Source: Streptomyces griseofuscus (lineage in GTDB: Bacteria; Actinomycetota; Actinomycetes; Streptomycetales; Streptomycetaceae). From it: DNA of 64,000 nt. Positions within the stretch are counted from its first letter, which is position 1. Each line of letters begins with the position of its first letter. The translations under genes and the position numbers were made by a program. The DNA is taken from NCBI RefSeq assembly GCF_014673495.1, contig NZ_CP051006.1, forward strand, positions 2,480,001 to 2,544,000, read 5' to 3'. A model generated the notes under the pieces. That model searched no databases, was not told the origin of the DNA, and saw only the letters and a list, made by a program, of their open reading frames with translations. Below are positions 1 through 8,152 of this stretch, piece after piece.

Positions 1-15
1 CCCGTGATCAAGAGC

Positions 16-38
16 CCTGAAAACCAGGACTTTTCAGG
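16..38. terminator. Hairpin downstream of cutS
   Basis: A perfect 8-bp stem (CCTGAAAA at 16-23, TTTTCAGG at 31-38) closes a 7-nt loop, about 150 nt beyond the cutS stop codon. It could end the cutRS transcript or serve a gene left of the window. It lacks the long GC stem of other terminators here, so this is tentative. Confidence 0.35.
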
Positions 39-90
39 CTTTCTGCCCTCTGTCATGATCACTGACCGTACATGGCCGGAAATCCGCCCA

Positions 91-104
91 TGTGATCGAT
101 CACA
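91..104. promoter_or_regulatory. Perfect 14-bp palindrome TGTGATCGATCACA
   Basis: The 14 bases are an exact palindrome in the noncoding stretch beyond the 3' end of cutS, so a dimeric regulator could bind. It resembles Crp half-sites (TGTGA/TCACA), but the 4-nt spacer is shorter than the Crp spacing. The regulated gene would lie left of the window. Confidence 0.3.
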
Positions 105-185
105 CAAACAGAAGCCCATTCAGCCCCTGAAAAATTCCGCGTAAAGCGAACATCTCCCGCGTGTGTCGACGGAATGGGCCATGGA

Positions 186-1433
186 TCACAGCGGAAGTGT
201 CACACGCATCACGAGGCCACCGCCCTCGCGGGGTCGCGCCGCGATGTGCCCGCCGTGGGCCCTGGCCACGGACCGCACGATGGACAGGCCGAGGCCGACG
301 CCCTTGTCGCTGCCCGTGCGCTCGGTGCGCAGCCGTCTGAAGGGCTCGAAGAGGTTGTCGATCTCGTACGCCGGCACCACCGGACCGGTGTTCGAGACGG
401 TGAGCACCGCCTGGCCGTGCTGGACCTCGGTATCCACCTCGACCCAGCCCCCCTCGGCCACGTTGTACCGCACGGCGTTCTGTACGAGGTTCAGCGCGAT
501 GCGCTCCAGGAGCACGCCGTTTCCCTGCACCACGGCCGGTGCGCGCTCGCCGCGGATCTCCACGCCCTTGGCCTCCGCCTCGGAGCGGACCTGGTCGATG
601 GCCTGACCGGCCACCTCGGCCAGGTCGACCGGTTTGCGCTCCACGATCTGGTTGTCGCTGCGGGCGAGCAGCAGCAGGCCCTCGACCAGCTGCTCACTGC
701 GCTCATTGGTGGCCAGCAGCGTCTTGCCGAGCTGCTGGAGCTCCACCGGCGCGCCCGGGTCGGAGAGATGGACCTCCAGGAGCGTGCGGTTGATCGCCAG
801 CGGGGTGCGCAGTTCGTGCGAGGCGTTGCCGACGAAGCGCTGCTGGGCGGTGAAGGCCCGCTGGAGGCGCTCCAGCATCTCGTCGAAGGTGTCCGCCAGC
901 TCCTTGAGCTCGTCGTCCGGGCCGTCCAGCTCGATCCGGCGGGACAGGTCGGAGCCGGCCACCGCGCGGGCGGTGCGGGTGATGCGGCCGAGCGGGGACA
1001 GCACCCGGCCGGCCATCGCGTAACCGAACGCGAAGGCGATCACGGCGAGACCCAGCAGGGCCAGCAGCGAGCGGCTGAGCAGGTTGTCCAGGGCGGCCTG
1101 GCGCTGGTGGTCCACGCACTGGCTGATCGTGTTGTTGAAGTCGGCCAGCGGCAGGCTGGTGGTGTTGATCGCGGGGCAGTTGTCGCTGGAGACCTTCAGC
1201 TCCTGGAAGCTGACGATCTTGAACAGCGGCTGGTTGCCGGTGCTGATGGCCTGCGCGGCGAGCAGGTAGATGATCGACAGCAGCAGGATGCCGGCGATCA
1301 GGAACATGCCGCCGTACAGCAGCGTGAGCCGTATCCGGATCGTGGGCCGCAGCCAGGGAAAGGGCGGCTCCGGGCGCCGGGGGTCCCAGGTGGGCTTCGG
1401 GGGCGCCTGCGGGGGCGCGGGGGTGGAGGCCAT
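186..1433 (-). CDS. cutS: CutS sensor histidine kinase (HAMP family)
   Basis: This is the membrane sensor kinase of the CutRS two-component system, 415 residues. A first membrane segment lies at about residues 36-60, an extracytoplasmic loop at about 61-118, and a second membrane segment at about 121-142, followed by HAMP. The phospho-accepting His206 sits in an H-box reading SHELRTPL, with an HATPase domain ending in a GVGLGLSIV G-box. The outer loop has exactly two cysteines, Cys86 and Cys106, which suits thiol/disulfide sensing; this agrees with recalled work linking CutRS to secretion stress. The gene begins 6 nt after the cutR stop, so the pair is an operon. Assignment rests on near-complete recall of the CutR/CutS family and on gene order. 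Confidence 0.9.
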   Translation of the reverse strand: MASTPAPPQAPPKPTWDPRRPEPPFPWLRPTIRIRLTLLYGGMFLIAGILLLSIIYLLAAQAISTGNQPLFKIVSFQELKVSSDNCPAINTTSLPLADFNNTISQCVDHQRQAALDNLLSRSLLALLGLAVIAFAFGYAMAGRVLSPLGRITRTARAVAGSDLSRRIELDGPDDELKELADTFDEMLERLQRAFTAQQRFVGNASHELRTPLAINRTLLEVHLSDPGAPVELQQLGKTLLATNERSEQLVEGLLLLARSDNQIVERKPVDLAEVAGQAIDQVRSEAEAKGVEIRGERAPAVVQGNGVLLERIALNLVQNAVRYNVAEGGWVEVDTEVQHGQAVLTVSNTGPVVPAYEIDNLFEPFRRLRTERTGSDKGVGLGLSIVRSVARAHGGHIAARPREGGGLVMRVTLPL

Positions 1434-1439
1434 GGTCGA

Positions 1440-2093
1440 TCAGATCCGGTAACCGGAGCCGGGCACGGTGACGATCACGGGGGGCTCGCCGAGTTTGCGG
1501 CGCAGGGTCATGACCGTCACCCGGACCACGTTGGTGAACGGGTCGGTGTTCTCGTCCCAGGCCTTCTCCAGCAGCTGTTCCGCCGAGACGACCGCGCCCT
1601 CGCTGCGCATCAGCACCTCCAGGACCGCGAACTCCTTGGGCGCGAGCTGGACCTCCTTGCCGTCACGGAAGACCTCGCGGCGGTTGGGGTCCAGCTTGAT
1701 CCCTGCGCGCTCCAGGACCGGCGGCAGGGGGACGCTGGTGCGGCGGCCGAGGGCGCGCACGCGGGCGATCAGCTCGCTGAACGCGAACGGCTTGGGAAGA
1801 TAGTCGTCGGCACCGATCTCCAGGCCCTCGACACGGTCGCTGACGTCTCCGGAGGCGGTGAGCATCAGCACTCTGGTGGGCATGCCCAGCTCGACGATCC
1901 TGCGGCAGACGTCGTCGCCGTGCACGAGCGGGAGGTCGCGGTCGAGGACGACCACGTCGTAGTCGTTGACGCCGATGCGTTCCAACGCGGCCGCACCGTC
2001 GTACACGACGTCGACGGCCATGGCCTCCCGGCGCAGTCCGGTGGCCACCGCATCGGCGAGCAACTGCTCGTCCTCGACGACGAGTACGCGCAC
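1440..2093 (-). CDS. cutR: CutR response regulator (OmpR family)
   Basis: CutR is the DNA-binding partner of CutS. A receiver domain occupies the N-terminal half, with acidic pocket VVEDE and phospho-acceptor Asp51 in VVLDRDLP, followed by an OmpR/PhoB winged helix ending in VPGSGYRI. I chose the GTG at 2093 because it gives 217 residues, the size I recall for CutR, and it has an AAGGAC-type ribosome site. A GTG eight codons upstream (2117) is also in frame. First gene of the cutRS operon. A TAAG direct repeat about 100 nt upstream may be its own operator. Confidence 0.92.
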   Translation of the reverse strand: MRVLVVEDEQLLADAVATGLRREAMAVDVVYDGAAALERIGVNDYDVVVLDRDLPLVHGDDVCRRIVELGMPTRVLMLTASGDVSDRVEGLEIGADDYLPKPFAFSELIARVRALGRRTSVPLPPVLERAGIKLDPNRREVFRDGKEVQLAPKEFAVLEVLMRSEGAVVSAEQLLEKAWDENTDPFTNVVRVTVMTLRRKLGEPPVIVTVPGSGYRI

Positions 2094-2506
2094 GTCCCTT
2101 GTCCTTCCTGTGTCCACCCGCGCAGCGCTCCGAGGCGCCGGCGCGGGCAGGGGTGTTCGTGGAGTGTGACCTCCATCCTGCCCTTTTCGGCCATAAGTCG
2201 GCTGTAAGCGGGGTCCGGGCGCAGGATCGGGCGCCCTGGGCGGGAATACGAGAATTTCTGTACCGGTGAGGTTTCCCGGATCGGGAGCGGGGGGAGGACG
2301 GGTTTACACCCCGCGATCACGCTCTGCATGTGCCGCAGCACCATGCGGTACCTCGCGATCCGCTTGTGCAGGGCGGGCGCGGGTGTCCGGCACCGTAGCC
2401 GCGCCCGGCCGGGCGCGCCGGGCACCTGCGGCAGACGTGATCGTCCTTTCCCACCCGGCACACCCCCGTGCCACCGACCCACCGACCCTGGACGAGGGGG
2501 CGCAGC
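2094..2506. other. Intergenic region between cutR and the 57-residue gene
   Basis: These 413 bases separate divergent genes and should hold the cutR promoter (minus) and the promoter of the small plus-strand gene. Apart from the TAAG direct repeat at 2193-2208 I see no convincing conserved element or coding potential. Confidence 0.6.
2193..2208. promoter_or_regulatory. Candidate CutR operator (TAAG direct repeat)
   Basis: The sequence reads ATAAG-tcggct-GTAAG, two TAAG half-sites whose starts are 11 bp apart. That spacing, one helical turn, is typical for head-to-tail OmpR-family dimers. It lies about 100-115 nt upstream of cutR. Binding by CutR and autoregulation are inferences. Confidence 0.4.
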
Positions 2507-2680
2507 ATGGACGCTTTCACCGCAGGACTTCTCCAGCGCATAAAGACGACCGAGTCCGACCTGTCGCGGGCCCGCGACGAGGGCGACGACTTCCTCGTGG
2601 AAGTGGAGCAGGCAGAGCTGGACGACCTGCGCCGCCTCGCCGCCGAACACGGTGTGGAGGTCGGCGCGACCCGCGTCTGA
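2507..2680 (+). CDS. Small conserved acidic protein, 57 residues
   Basis: The reading frame runs from ATG at 2507, preceded by a GAGGGGG ribosome site, to TGA at 2680 and is followed by a strong terminator hairpin. The product is short, charged and probably helical (LLQRIKTTESDLSRARDEGD followed by an acidic stretch), with no cysteine, signal or membrane segment. It looks like a small soluble, possibly dimeric, coiled-coil protein. The function is not recognised. Its good ribosome site and terminator argue that it is real. Confidence 0.7.
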   Translation: MDAFTAGLLQRIKTTESDLSRARDEGDDFLVEVEQAELDDLRRLAAEHGVEVGATRV

Positions 2681-2711
2681 TCCACCGAGCGCACCGGCGC
2701 GGCACCGGCAC

Positions 2712-2752
2712 GCGAAGGGACCCCGGCGAATCCAGCGCCGGGGTCCCTTCGC
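2712..2752. terminator. Bidirectional terminator, 17-bp perfect stem
   Basis: Arms at 2712-2728 and 2736-2752 (GCGAAGGGACCCCGGCG and its complement) enclose a 7-nt loop. The hairpin lies between the convergent 57-residue gene and the inositol-monophosphatase gene and can serve both. Confidence 0.85.
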
Positions 2753-2791
2753 GTCATCCGGGGGACAAACCCTCCGGGTCGTCCGGGGCCG

Positions 2792-3607
2792 TCAGTCGTG
2801 CCAGGCCCCGAAGTCCTCCAGCAGCCCCTGGAGGGGCTCGAAGACGCCCGGGGTCCCCGCCAGCGTCAGCTCCCGTGAGGGGCCCTGTGCGGGCCGTCCA
2901 CCGGTCAGGGCGCCCGCCTCCCGGGCGATGAGGTCCCCCGCAGCGTAGTCCCACGGGTTCAGCCCGCGCTCGTAGTAGCCGTCGAGCCGGCCGCAGGCCA
3001 CGTCGCACAGGTCGATGGCCGCGGAGCCGCCCCGCCGGATGTCCCTGACCAGCGGGATGAGCCGGGCGGCCACCTCGGCCTGGTGGGCGCGCACCTCGGT
3101 GACGTAGTTGAAGCCGGTGGAGACCAGCGCCTGGTCCAGCGGGGGCGCGGGGCGGCAGGCGAGCGCCCGTTCGCCCTCCCACGCGCCGGTGATCCAGGCG
3201 CCGCCGCCGCGTACCGCGTGGTATGTCTCGCCGCGCATCGGGGCCGCGACGACCCCGGCGACGGTCTCGCCGTCCTGCTCGGCGGCGATGGACACCGCCC
3301 AGGTGGGCAGGCCGTAGAGGTAGTTCACGGTGCCGTCGAGCGGGTCGATCACCCAGCGCACTCCGCTGGTGCCGGCGGCGGAGGCGCCCTCCTCGCCGAG
3401 GAAGCCGTCGTCGGGGCGCTGTCCGGCGATCAGATCGGTGATCAGTTTCTCGGCCGCGATGTCCATCTCGGTGACGACGTCGATCGGGCTGGACTTGGTC
3501 CGCGCCACGGCGAGATCGGCCGGTCGGCCGTCCCGCAGCAGCTCGCCGGCGCGGCGGGCGGCATCCTGGGCCAGCCGCAGCAGGTCCCGGTGCAGGGCCT
3601 CGGTCAC
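2792..3607 (-). CDS. Inositol monophosphatase family protein
   Basis: A 271-residue Mg-dependent sugar/inositol phosphatase of the SuhB/IMPase family. The metal-binding signatures are visible: GEEGAS, then WVIDPLDGTVNYLYG (the D-P-L-D-G-T motif), then NPWDYAAGDLIAREAGA near the C-terminus. I chose the GTG at 3607 because GAGGAG lies just upstream and the fold begins immediately after it. The gene starts 8 nt after the ferrochelatase stop, so it is the second gene of a hemH operon. The substrate (myo-inositol-1-phosphate, histidinol phosphate or another) cannot be decided from sequence. Confidence 0.88.
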   Translation of the reverse strand: MTEALHRDLLRLAQDAARRAGELLRDGRPADLAVARTKSSPIDVVTEMDIAAEKLITDLIAGQRPDDGFLGEEGASAAGTSGVRWVIDPLDGTVNYLYGLPTWAVSIAAEQDGETVAGVVAAPMRGETYHAVRGGGAWITGAWEGERALACRPAPPLDQALVSTGFNYVTEVRAHQAEVAARLIPLVRDIRRGGSAAIDLCDVACGRLDGYYERGLNPWDYAAGDLIAREAGALTGGRPAQGPSRELTLAGTPGVFEPLQGLLEDFGAWHD

Positions 3608-3615
3608 GGGTCTCC

Positions 3616-4743
3616 TCACGCGTAGGGGCTGTCGGCGCCCGCGGCGGCCGGACGGGGCGCCCGGGACGGGCAGCAGCCGACGGGGCATACGTGGTGGCTC
3701 GCACCCAGGGTGCCCAGGGCGCAGGGGATGATGTCCTGGCCGCGCTCGGTGGCGGCGCGCTCCAGGATCAGTTCGCGCACGGCGGCCGCGAACCGGGGGT
3801 CGGCGCCCACGGTGGCCGAGCGGCGCACCGGCAGGCCCAGTTCCCCGGCCTTCGCGGTGGCCTCGGTGTCAAGGTCGTACAGGACCTCCATGTGGTCGGA
3901 CACGAAGCCGATGGGGGCCATGACGACCGCGGGGACACCGGCCGCGTGCCGCTCCTCCAGGTGGTCGCAGATGTCGGGCTCCAGCCACGGGATGTGCGGG
4001 GCGCCGGAGCGGGACTGGTAGACGAGGCGCCAGGGGTGGTCCACTCCGGTGCGCTCGCGCACGGCGTCGGCGATCAGCTGGGCCACGTCCAGGTGCTCCT
4101 CGACGTAGGCGCCGCCCTCGCCGTGGGCCGCCACGGGGCCGGAGGTGTCGGCGGCGGCCGTGGGGATGGAGTGGGTGCTGAAGGCGATGTGGGCGCCGTC
4201 GCGGACGTCCTCGGGGAGGTCGGCGAGGGAGCGCAGCACGCCGTCGACCATCGGTTCGACGAAGCCGGGGTGGTTGAAGTAGTGCCGCAGCTTGTCGATC
4301 TTCGGCAGCTCCAGGCCCTCGGCCTCCAGGGCGGCCAGCGCGTCGGCGAGGTTCTCGCGGTACTGGCGGCAGCCCGAGTAGGAGGCGTAGGCGCTGGTGG
4401 CGAGGACCAGGATGCGGCGGCGGCCGTCGGCGACCATCTCGCGCAGGGTGTCGGTCAGGTATGGCGCCCAGTTGCGGTTGCCCCAGTAGACCGGCAGGTC
4501 CAGGCCGTGCTCGGCGAAGTCCTCGCGCAGGGCCTTCAAAAGGGCGCGGTTCTGGCCGTTGATGGGGCTGACCCCGCCGAACTGGAAGTAGTGCTTCCCG
4601 ACTTCCTTCAGGCGTTCCTTCGGGATGCCGCGCCCGCGCGTGACGTTCTCCAGGAACGGGACCACGTCGTCGGGGCCCTCGGGGCCGCCGAAGGAGAGCA
4701 GCAGCAGGGCGTCGTAGGGAGTTGCATCGAGCGCGTCTGGCAT
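3616..4743 (-). CDS. hemH: Ferrochelatase (coproporphyrin type)
   Basis: Inserts ferrous iron in late haem synthesis. The 375-residue protein starts with the family-typical [15 protein letters not shown] and carries FSTHSIP, the catalytic-His region. It ends with a cysteine group, [11 protein letters not shown], which with an upstream Cys fits the [2Fe-2S] cluster of actinobacterial enzymes. In actinobacteria this family normally acts on coproporphyrin III (the name cpfC is then preferred). ATG at 4743 has an AGGA site 8 nt upstream. First gene of an operon with the IMPase-family gene. The C-terminal Ala/Pro-rich tail is probably disordered. Confidence 0.93.
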   Translation of the reverse strand: MPDALDATPYDALLLLSFGGPEGPDDVVPFLENVTRGRGIPKERLKEVGKHYFQFGGVSPINGQNRALLKALREDFAEHGLDLPVYWGNRNWAPYLTDTLREMVADGRRRILVLATSAYASYSGCRQYRENLADALAALEAEGLELPKIDKLRHYFNHPGFVEPMVDGVLRSLADLPEDVRDGAHIAFSTHSIPTAAADTSGPVAAHGEGGAYVEEHLDVAQLIADAVRERTGVDHPWRLVYQSRSGAPHIPWLEPDICDHLEERHAAGVPAVVMAPIGFVSDHMEVLYDLDTEATAKAGELGLPVRRSATVGADPRFAAAVRELILERAATERGQDIIPCALGTLGASHHVCPVGCCPSRAPRPAAAGADSPYA

Positions 4744-4847
4744 GTCTCGATCCTGCCACCCGGTACCGACACCCCGGCAACCGCGGGGTGAAGAGTCGAG
4801 ATCCAGTGGGTTTATACCGAAATTTCCCCAGCCGAAATCGAGTGCAC

Positions 4848-4861
4848 TTAGGGTTCCCTAA
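4848..4861. promoter_or_regulatory. Inverted repeat TTAGGG-TT-CCCTAA between hemH and the MFS gene
   Basis: A perfect 6-bp inverted repeat with a 2-nt spacer lies in the 173-bp divergent promoter region, 105 nt from hemH and 56 nt from the exporter start. The half-sites resemble the ends of a DmdR/IdeR iron box but are too closely spaced to be one. A dimeric repressor could coordinate both genes; the regulator is unknown. Confidence 0.4.
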
Positions 4862-4916
4862 CTCGTAAGCTGTATCCACCGCATTCGCGCCTTACCGGAA
4901 TCGCCTCGGAGACCAC

Positions 4917-6170
4917 GTGCCCAGCCCCTACAGAGCCCTCTTCGACGTGCCCGGCACCAAGGCCTTCTCGGCCGCGGGGCTCCTCGGCCGGATGCCGCTG
5001 TCCATGATGGGCATCGGCGTGGTCACGATGATCTCCCAGCTCACCGGGCGTTACGGGCTCGCGGGTGCGCTGTCGGCCACCATCGCGCTGTCCGCCGCGG
5101 TGCTCGGACCGCAGGTCTCCCGGCTGGTGGACCGGCACGGACAGAGCCGGGTGCTGCGGCCCGCGACCCTGGTGGCCCTCGTCGCGGCCACCGGGCTGCT
5201 GCTGGCCGCGCACTTCCGGGGGCCGGACTGGGTGCTGTTCGCCTGCGCCGCCGGGATCGGCGCGGTGCCGAGCCTGGGCGCGATGATCCGGGCCCGCTGG
5301 GCCGCCCTGTACCGGGGCACGCCCAAGCTGCACACCGCCTACTCGTTCGAGTCGGTCATGGACGAGATCTGCTTCGTCTTCGGGCCGATCATCTCCATCG
5401 GCCTGTGCACGGTCTGGTTCCCGGAGGCGGGCCCGCTGCTCGCCGCCGTCTTTCTGGCGGCCGGGGTCTGCTGGCTGACCGCCCTGCGCGCCACCGAGCC
5501 CGCGCCGCACCCCCGCGAGCGGCACGGCGGGGGCGGCAGCGCGCTGCGCTCGCCGGGGCTCCAGGTGCTGGTGGCGACCTTCGTGGCGACCGGCGCGATC
5601 TTCGGCTCGGTGGACGTCGTCACGGTCGCCTTCGCCGACGAGCGCGGCCACAAGGGCGCCGCGAGCGTGGTGCTCGCCCTGTACGCGGCCGGCTCGTGCG
5701 CGGCGGGCGCGGTCTTCGGGCTGCTGCGCCTGGCCGGGGCGGCGGAGCGCCGCTGGCTGCTGGGCGTGGCCGCCATGGCCGTGAGTATGATCCCCCTCCT
5801 ACTGGTCGGAAACCTGCCGCTTCTGGCCGTGGCGCTGTTCGTTGCGGGGCTGTCCATCGCACCGACGATGATCACGACGATGTCCCTCATCGAAGAGCAC
5901 GTACCTCGCGCGCAGCTCACCGAGGGCATGACCTGGGTGAGCACCGGCCTCGCGGTCGGCGTGGCGCTCGGTTCCTCGCTGGCCGGTTCGGTGATCGACG
6001 CCGCCGGGGCGCGTGCCGGGTACGGGGTCCCGGTGCTCTCCGGGGCCGTCGCGGTCGTGGTCGGTTTCCTCGGGTACCGCCGGCTGCGCAGGCCGGCCGC
6101 GGGTCGGGGAGGAACCGTTGAGCAGCACAGCGAGCGGGAAGACGAGCGGCGCGAACAGCACATGGCGTAA
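4917..6170 (+). CDS. MFS transporter (drug-efflux-like)
   Basis: A 417-residue membrane protein with about 12 hydrophobic segments in two halves around a central loop near residue 200 (ATEPAPHPRERHGGGG). It fits the major facilitator superfamily, DHA1-like. The GTG start at 4917 has GGAGACC 5 nt upstream. Its 3' end overlaps the aldonolactone oxidase start by 53 nt, so the two are translationally linked. The substrate is unknown. Its C-terminal tail (about residues 396-417) is unusually charged and polar because it shares DNA with the next gene. Confidence 0.85.
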   Translation: MPSPYRALFDVPGTKAFSAAGLLGRMPLSMMGIGVVTMISQLTGRYGLAGALSATIALSAAVLGPQVSRLVDRHGQSRVLRPATLVALVAATGLLLAAHFRGPDWVLFACAAGIGAVPSLGAMIRARWAALYRGTPKLHTAYSFESVMDEICFVFGPIISIGLCTVWFPEAGPLLAAVFLAAGVCWLTALRATEPAPHPRERHGGGGSALRSPGLQVLVATFVATGAIFGSVDVVTVAFADERGHKGAASVVLALYAAGSCAAGAVFGLLRLAGAAERRWLLGVAAMAVSMIPLLLVGNLPLLAVALFVAGLSIAPTMITTMSLIEEHVPRAQLTEGMTWVSTGLAVGVALGSSLAGSVIDAAGARAGYGVPVLSGAVAVVVGFLGYRRLRRPAAGRGGTVEQHSEREDERREQHMA

Positions 6171-7449
6171 CTGGGGCGGGAACGTCGCGGCCCGGCCCGT
6201 CCGGCAGGTCGCCCCGGTCTCGGTGGAGGAGCTGGCCGAGGCCGTGCGCCGGGCGCGGGAGGACGGGCTGCCGGTGAAGGCCGTCGGCACCGGGCACTCC
6301 TTCACCTCGATCGCCGCCACCGACGGCGTATTGATACGCCCTCAACTCTTGACGGGCATACGCAACATTGACCGGGACTCCATGACGGTCACGGTCGAGG
6401 CGGGCACCCCGCTCAAGCGACTCAATGCGGCACTGGCGCGCGAGGGTCTGTCGCTCACCAACATGGGCGACATCATGGAGCAGACGGTCTCCGGGGCCAC
6501 CAGCACCGGCACCCATGGCACGGGCCGTGACTCCGCCTCCATCGCCGCGCAGATCAAGGGCCTCGAACTCGTCACGGCGGACGGCTCGGTGCTCAGCTGC
6601 TCCGCGACCGAGAACCCCGAGGTCTTCGCCGCCGCCCGCCTCGGGCTCGGCGCGCTCGGCATCGTCACCGCGATCACCTTCGCCGTGGAACCGCTGTTCC
6701 TGCTGACCGCGCGCGAGGAGCCGATGCCCCTCGACCGGGTCCTCGCCGAGTTCGATCAACTCTGGGCGGAGAACGAGCACTTCGAGTTCTACTGGTTCCC
6801 GCACACCGGGAACACCAACACCAAGCGCAACAACCGCAGCGCGGGCCCCGAGCAGCCCGTCGGGCAGCTGGCCGGGTGGTTCGAGGACGAGTTCCTCTCC
6901 AACGGCCTCTTCCAGGTGACCCAGTGGGTCGGCCGGGCCGCGCCCGCGAGCATCCCGGGGATCGCGAAGATCTCCAGCAGGGTGCTGTCCGCGCGGACGT
7001 ACACCGACATCCCTTACAAGGTCTTCACCTCGCCGCGCCGGGTGCGCTTCGTGGAGATGGAGTACGCCGTTCCGCGCGCGGCCCTGGTGGAGACGCTGCG
7101 CGAGCTGAAGGCGATGGTCGAGCGCTCCGGGCTGCGCATCAGCTTCCCGGTGGAGGTGCGCACCGCCCCGGCCGACGACATCACCCTGTCCACCGCCTCG
7201 GGCCGGGACAGCGCCTACATCGCCGTCCATATGTACCGGGGCACGCCGTACCAGTCGTACTTCACCGCCGCCGAGCGGATCTTCACCGCGCACGAGGGGC
7301 GGCCGCACTGGGGGAAGGTGCACACCCGGGACGCGGAGTACTTCGCGCGGGTGTATCCGCGGTTCGCTGAGTTCACGGCGTTGCGGGATAGCCTCGACCC
7401 GGACCGGCTGTTCCGGAACGACTACTTGCGGAGGGTGCTGGGGCCGTAG
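6118..7449 (+). CDS. D-arabinono-1,4-lactone / aldonolactone oxidase, FAD-linked
   Basis: A 443-residue flavoprotein that oxidises an aldonolactone. The N-terminal FAD_binding_4 domain (about 15-180) has VGTGHSF with His60 in the position where this family attaches FAD covalently, and the conserved NMGDIMEQTVSG and TSTGTHGTG loops. The C-terminal ALO domain ends with the HWGKVH signature and a DPDRLFRNDYL tail. I chose the TTG at 6118 because GGGGAGG lies 5 nt upstream and no in-frame ATG or GTG precedes the fold sensibly. The start lies inside the upstream exporter gene. The physiological substrate in Streptomyces is unproven; it may be a sugar lactone or alditol. Confidence 0.88.
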   Translation: MSSTASGKTSGANSTWRNWGGNVAARPVRQVAPVSVEELAEAVRRAREDGLPVKAVGTGHSFTSIAATDGVLIRPQLLTGIRNIDRDSMTVTVEAGTPLKRLNAALAREGLSLTNMGDIMEQTVSGATSTGTHGTGRDSASIAAQIKGLELVTADGSVLSCSATENPEVFAAARLGLGALGIVTAITFAVEPLFLLTAREEPMPLDRVLAEFDQLWAENEHFEFYWFPHTGNTNTKRNNRSAGPEQPVGQLAGWFEDEFLSNGLFQVTQWVGRAAPASIPGIAKISSRVLSARTYTDIPYKVFTSPRRVRFVEMEYAVPRAALVETLRELKAMVERSGLRISFPVEVRTAPADDITLSTASGRDSAYIAVHMYRGTPYQSYFTAAERIFTAHEGRPHWGKVHTRDAEYFARVYPRFAEFTALRDSLDPDRLFRNDYLRRVLGP

Positions 7450-8152
7450 GCGCCCCGGTGGAACCGCTCGGCGCGGGGGCCGGTGTGGCCCGGTCCCCGT
7501 CGGCCCGCCCGTCCGGCGAGGCGCTCGGGGAGGGCGTCGCGGAGTCCGCCGTACCGCCCTCGGAGCCGGGACCCGGGCTGGAGTCCGTGCCCGAGCCGGA
7601 GCCCGACCCCGTGTCCTGGGTGGCGCCGCCGTCCGACGAGGTGCCGTCACCCGGGGAGACATGCGAGGGAAGCTGACCGGGGTCATCCGTTCGGTGGACG
7701 GTGGATTTCCGGCCGCCGACCGCGTCGCCGACCGTCGTACCGGAGCCGCCGCTGAAACTGCTGCCGGACACCAGTTCGTACGTCGTGATGCCGCCCATGG
7801 TCACCCCGAACACGAGAGCGGCCGCGACCACCGGCCGCCGCCAGCTCTTGACCCGCGCGCGGTAGACGGTGCCCGCGGAGAACTCGCCCTCGGCGGGCGG
7901 ACCCGGCACCAGGGATGCCTCGGCCGGTGTCTTGGCCACCCGCAACTGCTCCCCGGTGCGCCGGAAGAAGTGCTGGAAGAGAGTGCCGCCGCAGGTGGCG
8001 ATCACGCTGACGACACCGGCGCCGAGGATCGTGCCGTACACGCCGAAGGAGGAGGCCAGCTTCGCCGCGATGACCGCCGCCAGGGCGCTGCCCGCCACCT
8101 GCGGGACGTTCAGGTCGATCCGCTTCCGCTCCGCGTCGGGTGTTTCACGCAT
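7373..8152 (-). CDS. Conserved membrane-anchored protein with Pro/Ser-rich tail
   Basis: A 259-residue protein of unknown function. Two hydrophobic segments are visible: residues about 16-55 (AGSALAAVIAAKLASSFGVY and following residues) and about 104-126 (VVAAALVFGVTMGGITTYEL). A long low-complexity tail rich in Ser, Gly, Pro, Thr and Asp follows and is probably extracytoplasmic. I prefer the ATG at 8152, although an in-frame ATG at 8191 would add 13 residues; neither has a strong ribosome site. The last 77 nt overlap the 3' end of the convergent oxidase gene, so the extreme C-terminus (GRGYPATP) could be a readthrough artefact of an indel. Confidence 0.65.
   Translation of the reverse strand: MRETPDAERKRIDLNVPQVAGSALAAVIAAKLASSFGVYGTILGAGVVSVIATCGGTLFQHFFRRTGEQLRVAKTPAEASLVPGPPAEGEFSAGTVYRARVKSWRRPVVAAALVFGVTMGGITTYELVSGSSFSGGSGTTVGDAVGGRKSTVHRTDDPGQLPSHVSPGDGTSSDGGATQDTGSGSGSGTDSSPGPGSEGGTADSATPSPSASPDGRADGDRATPAPAPSGSTGAPTAPAPSASSRSGTAGPGRGYPATP

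Noticed and set aside
91..104. Crp-binding site
   Set aside because: TGTGA/TCACA half-sites are separated by 4 nt rather than the Crp spacing, so it is kept only as an unassigned palindrome.
4848..4861. DmdR/IdeR iron box upstream of hemH
   Set aside because: Only the outer TTAGG/CCTAA match and the total length is 14 rather than 19 bp.
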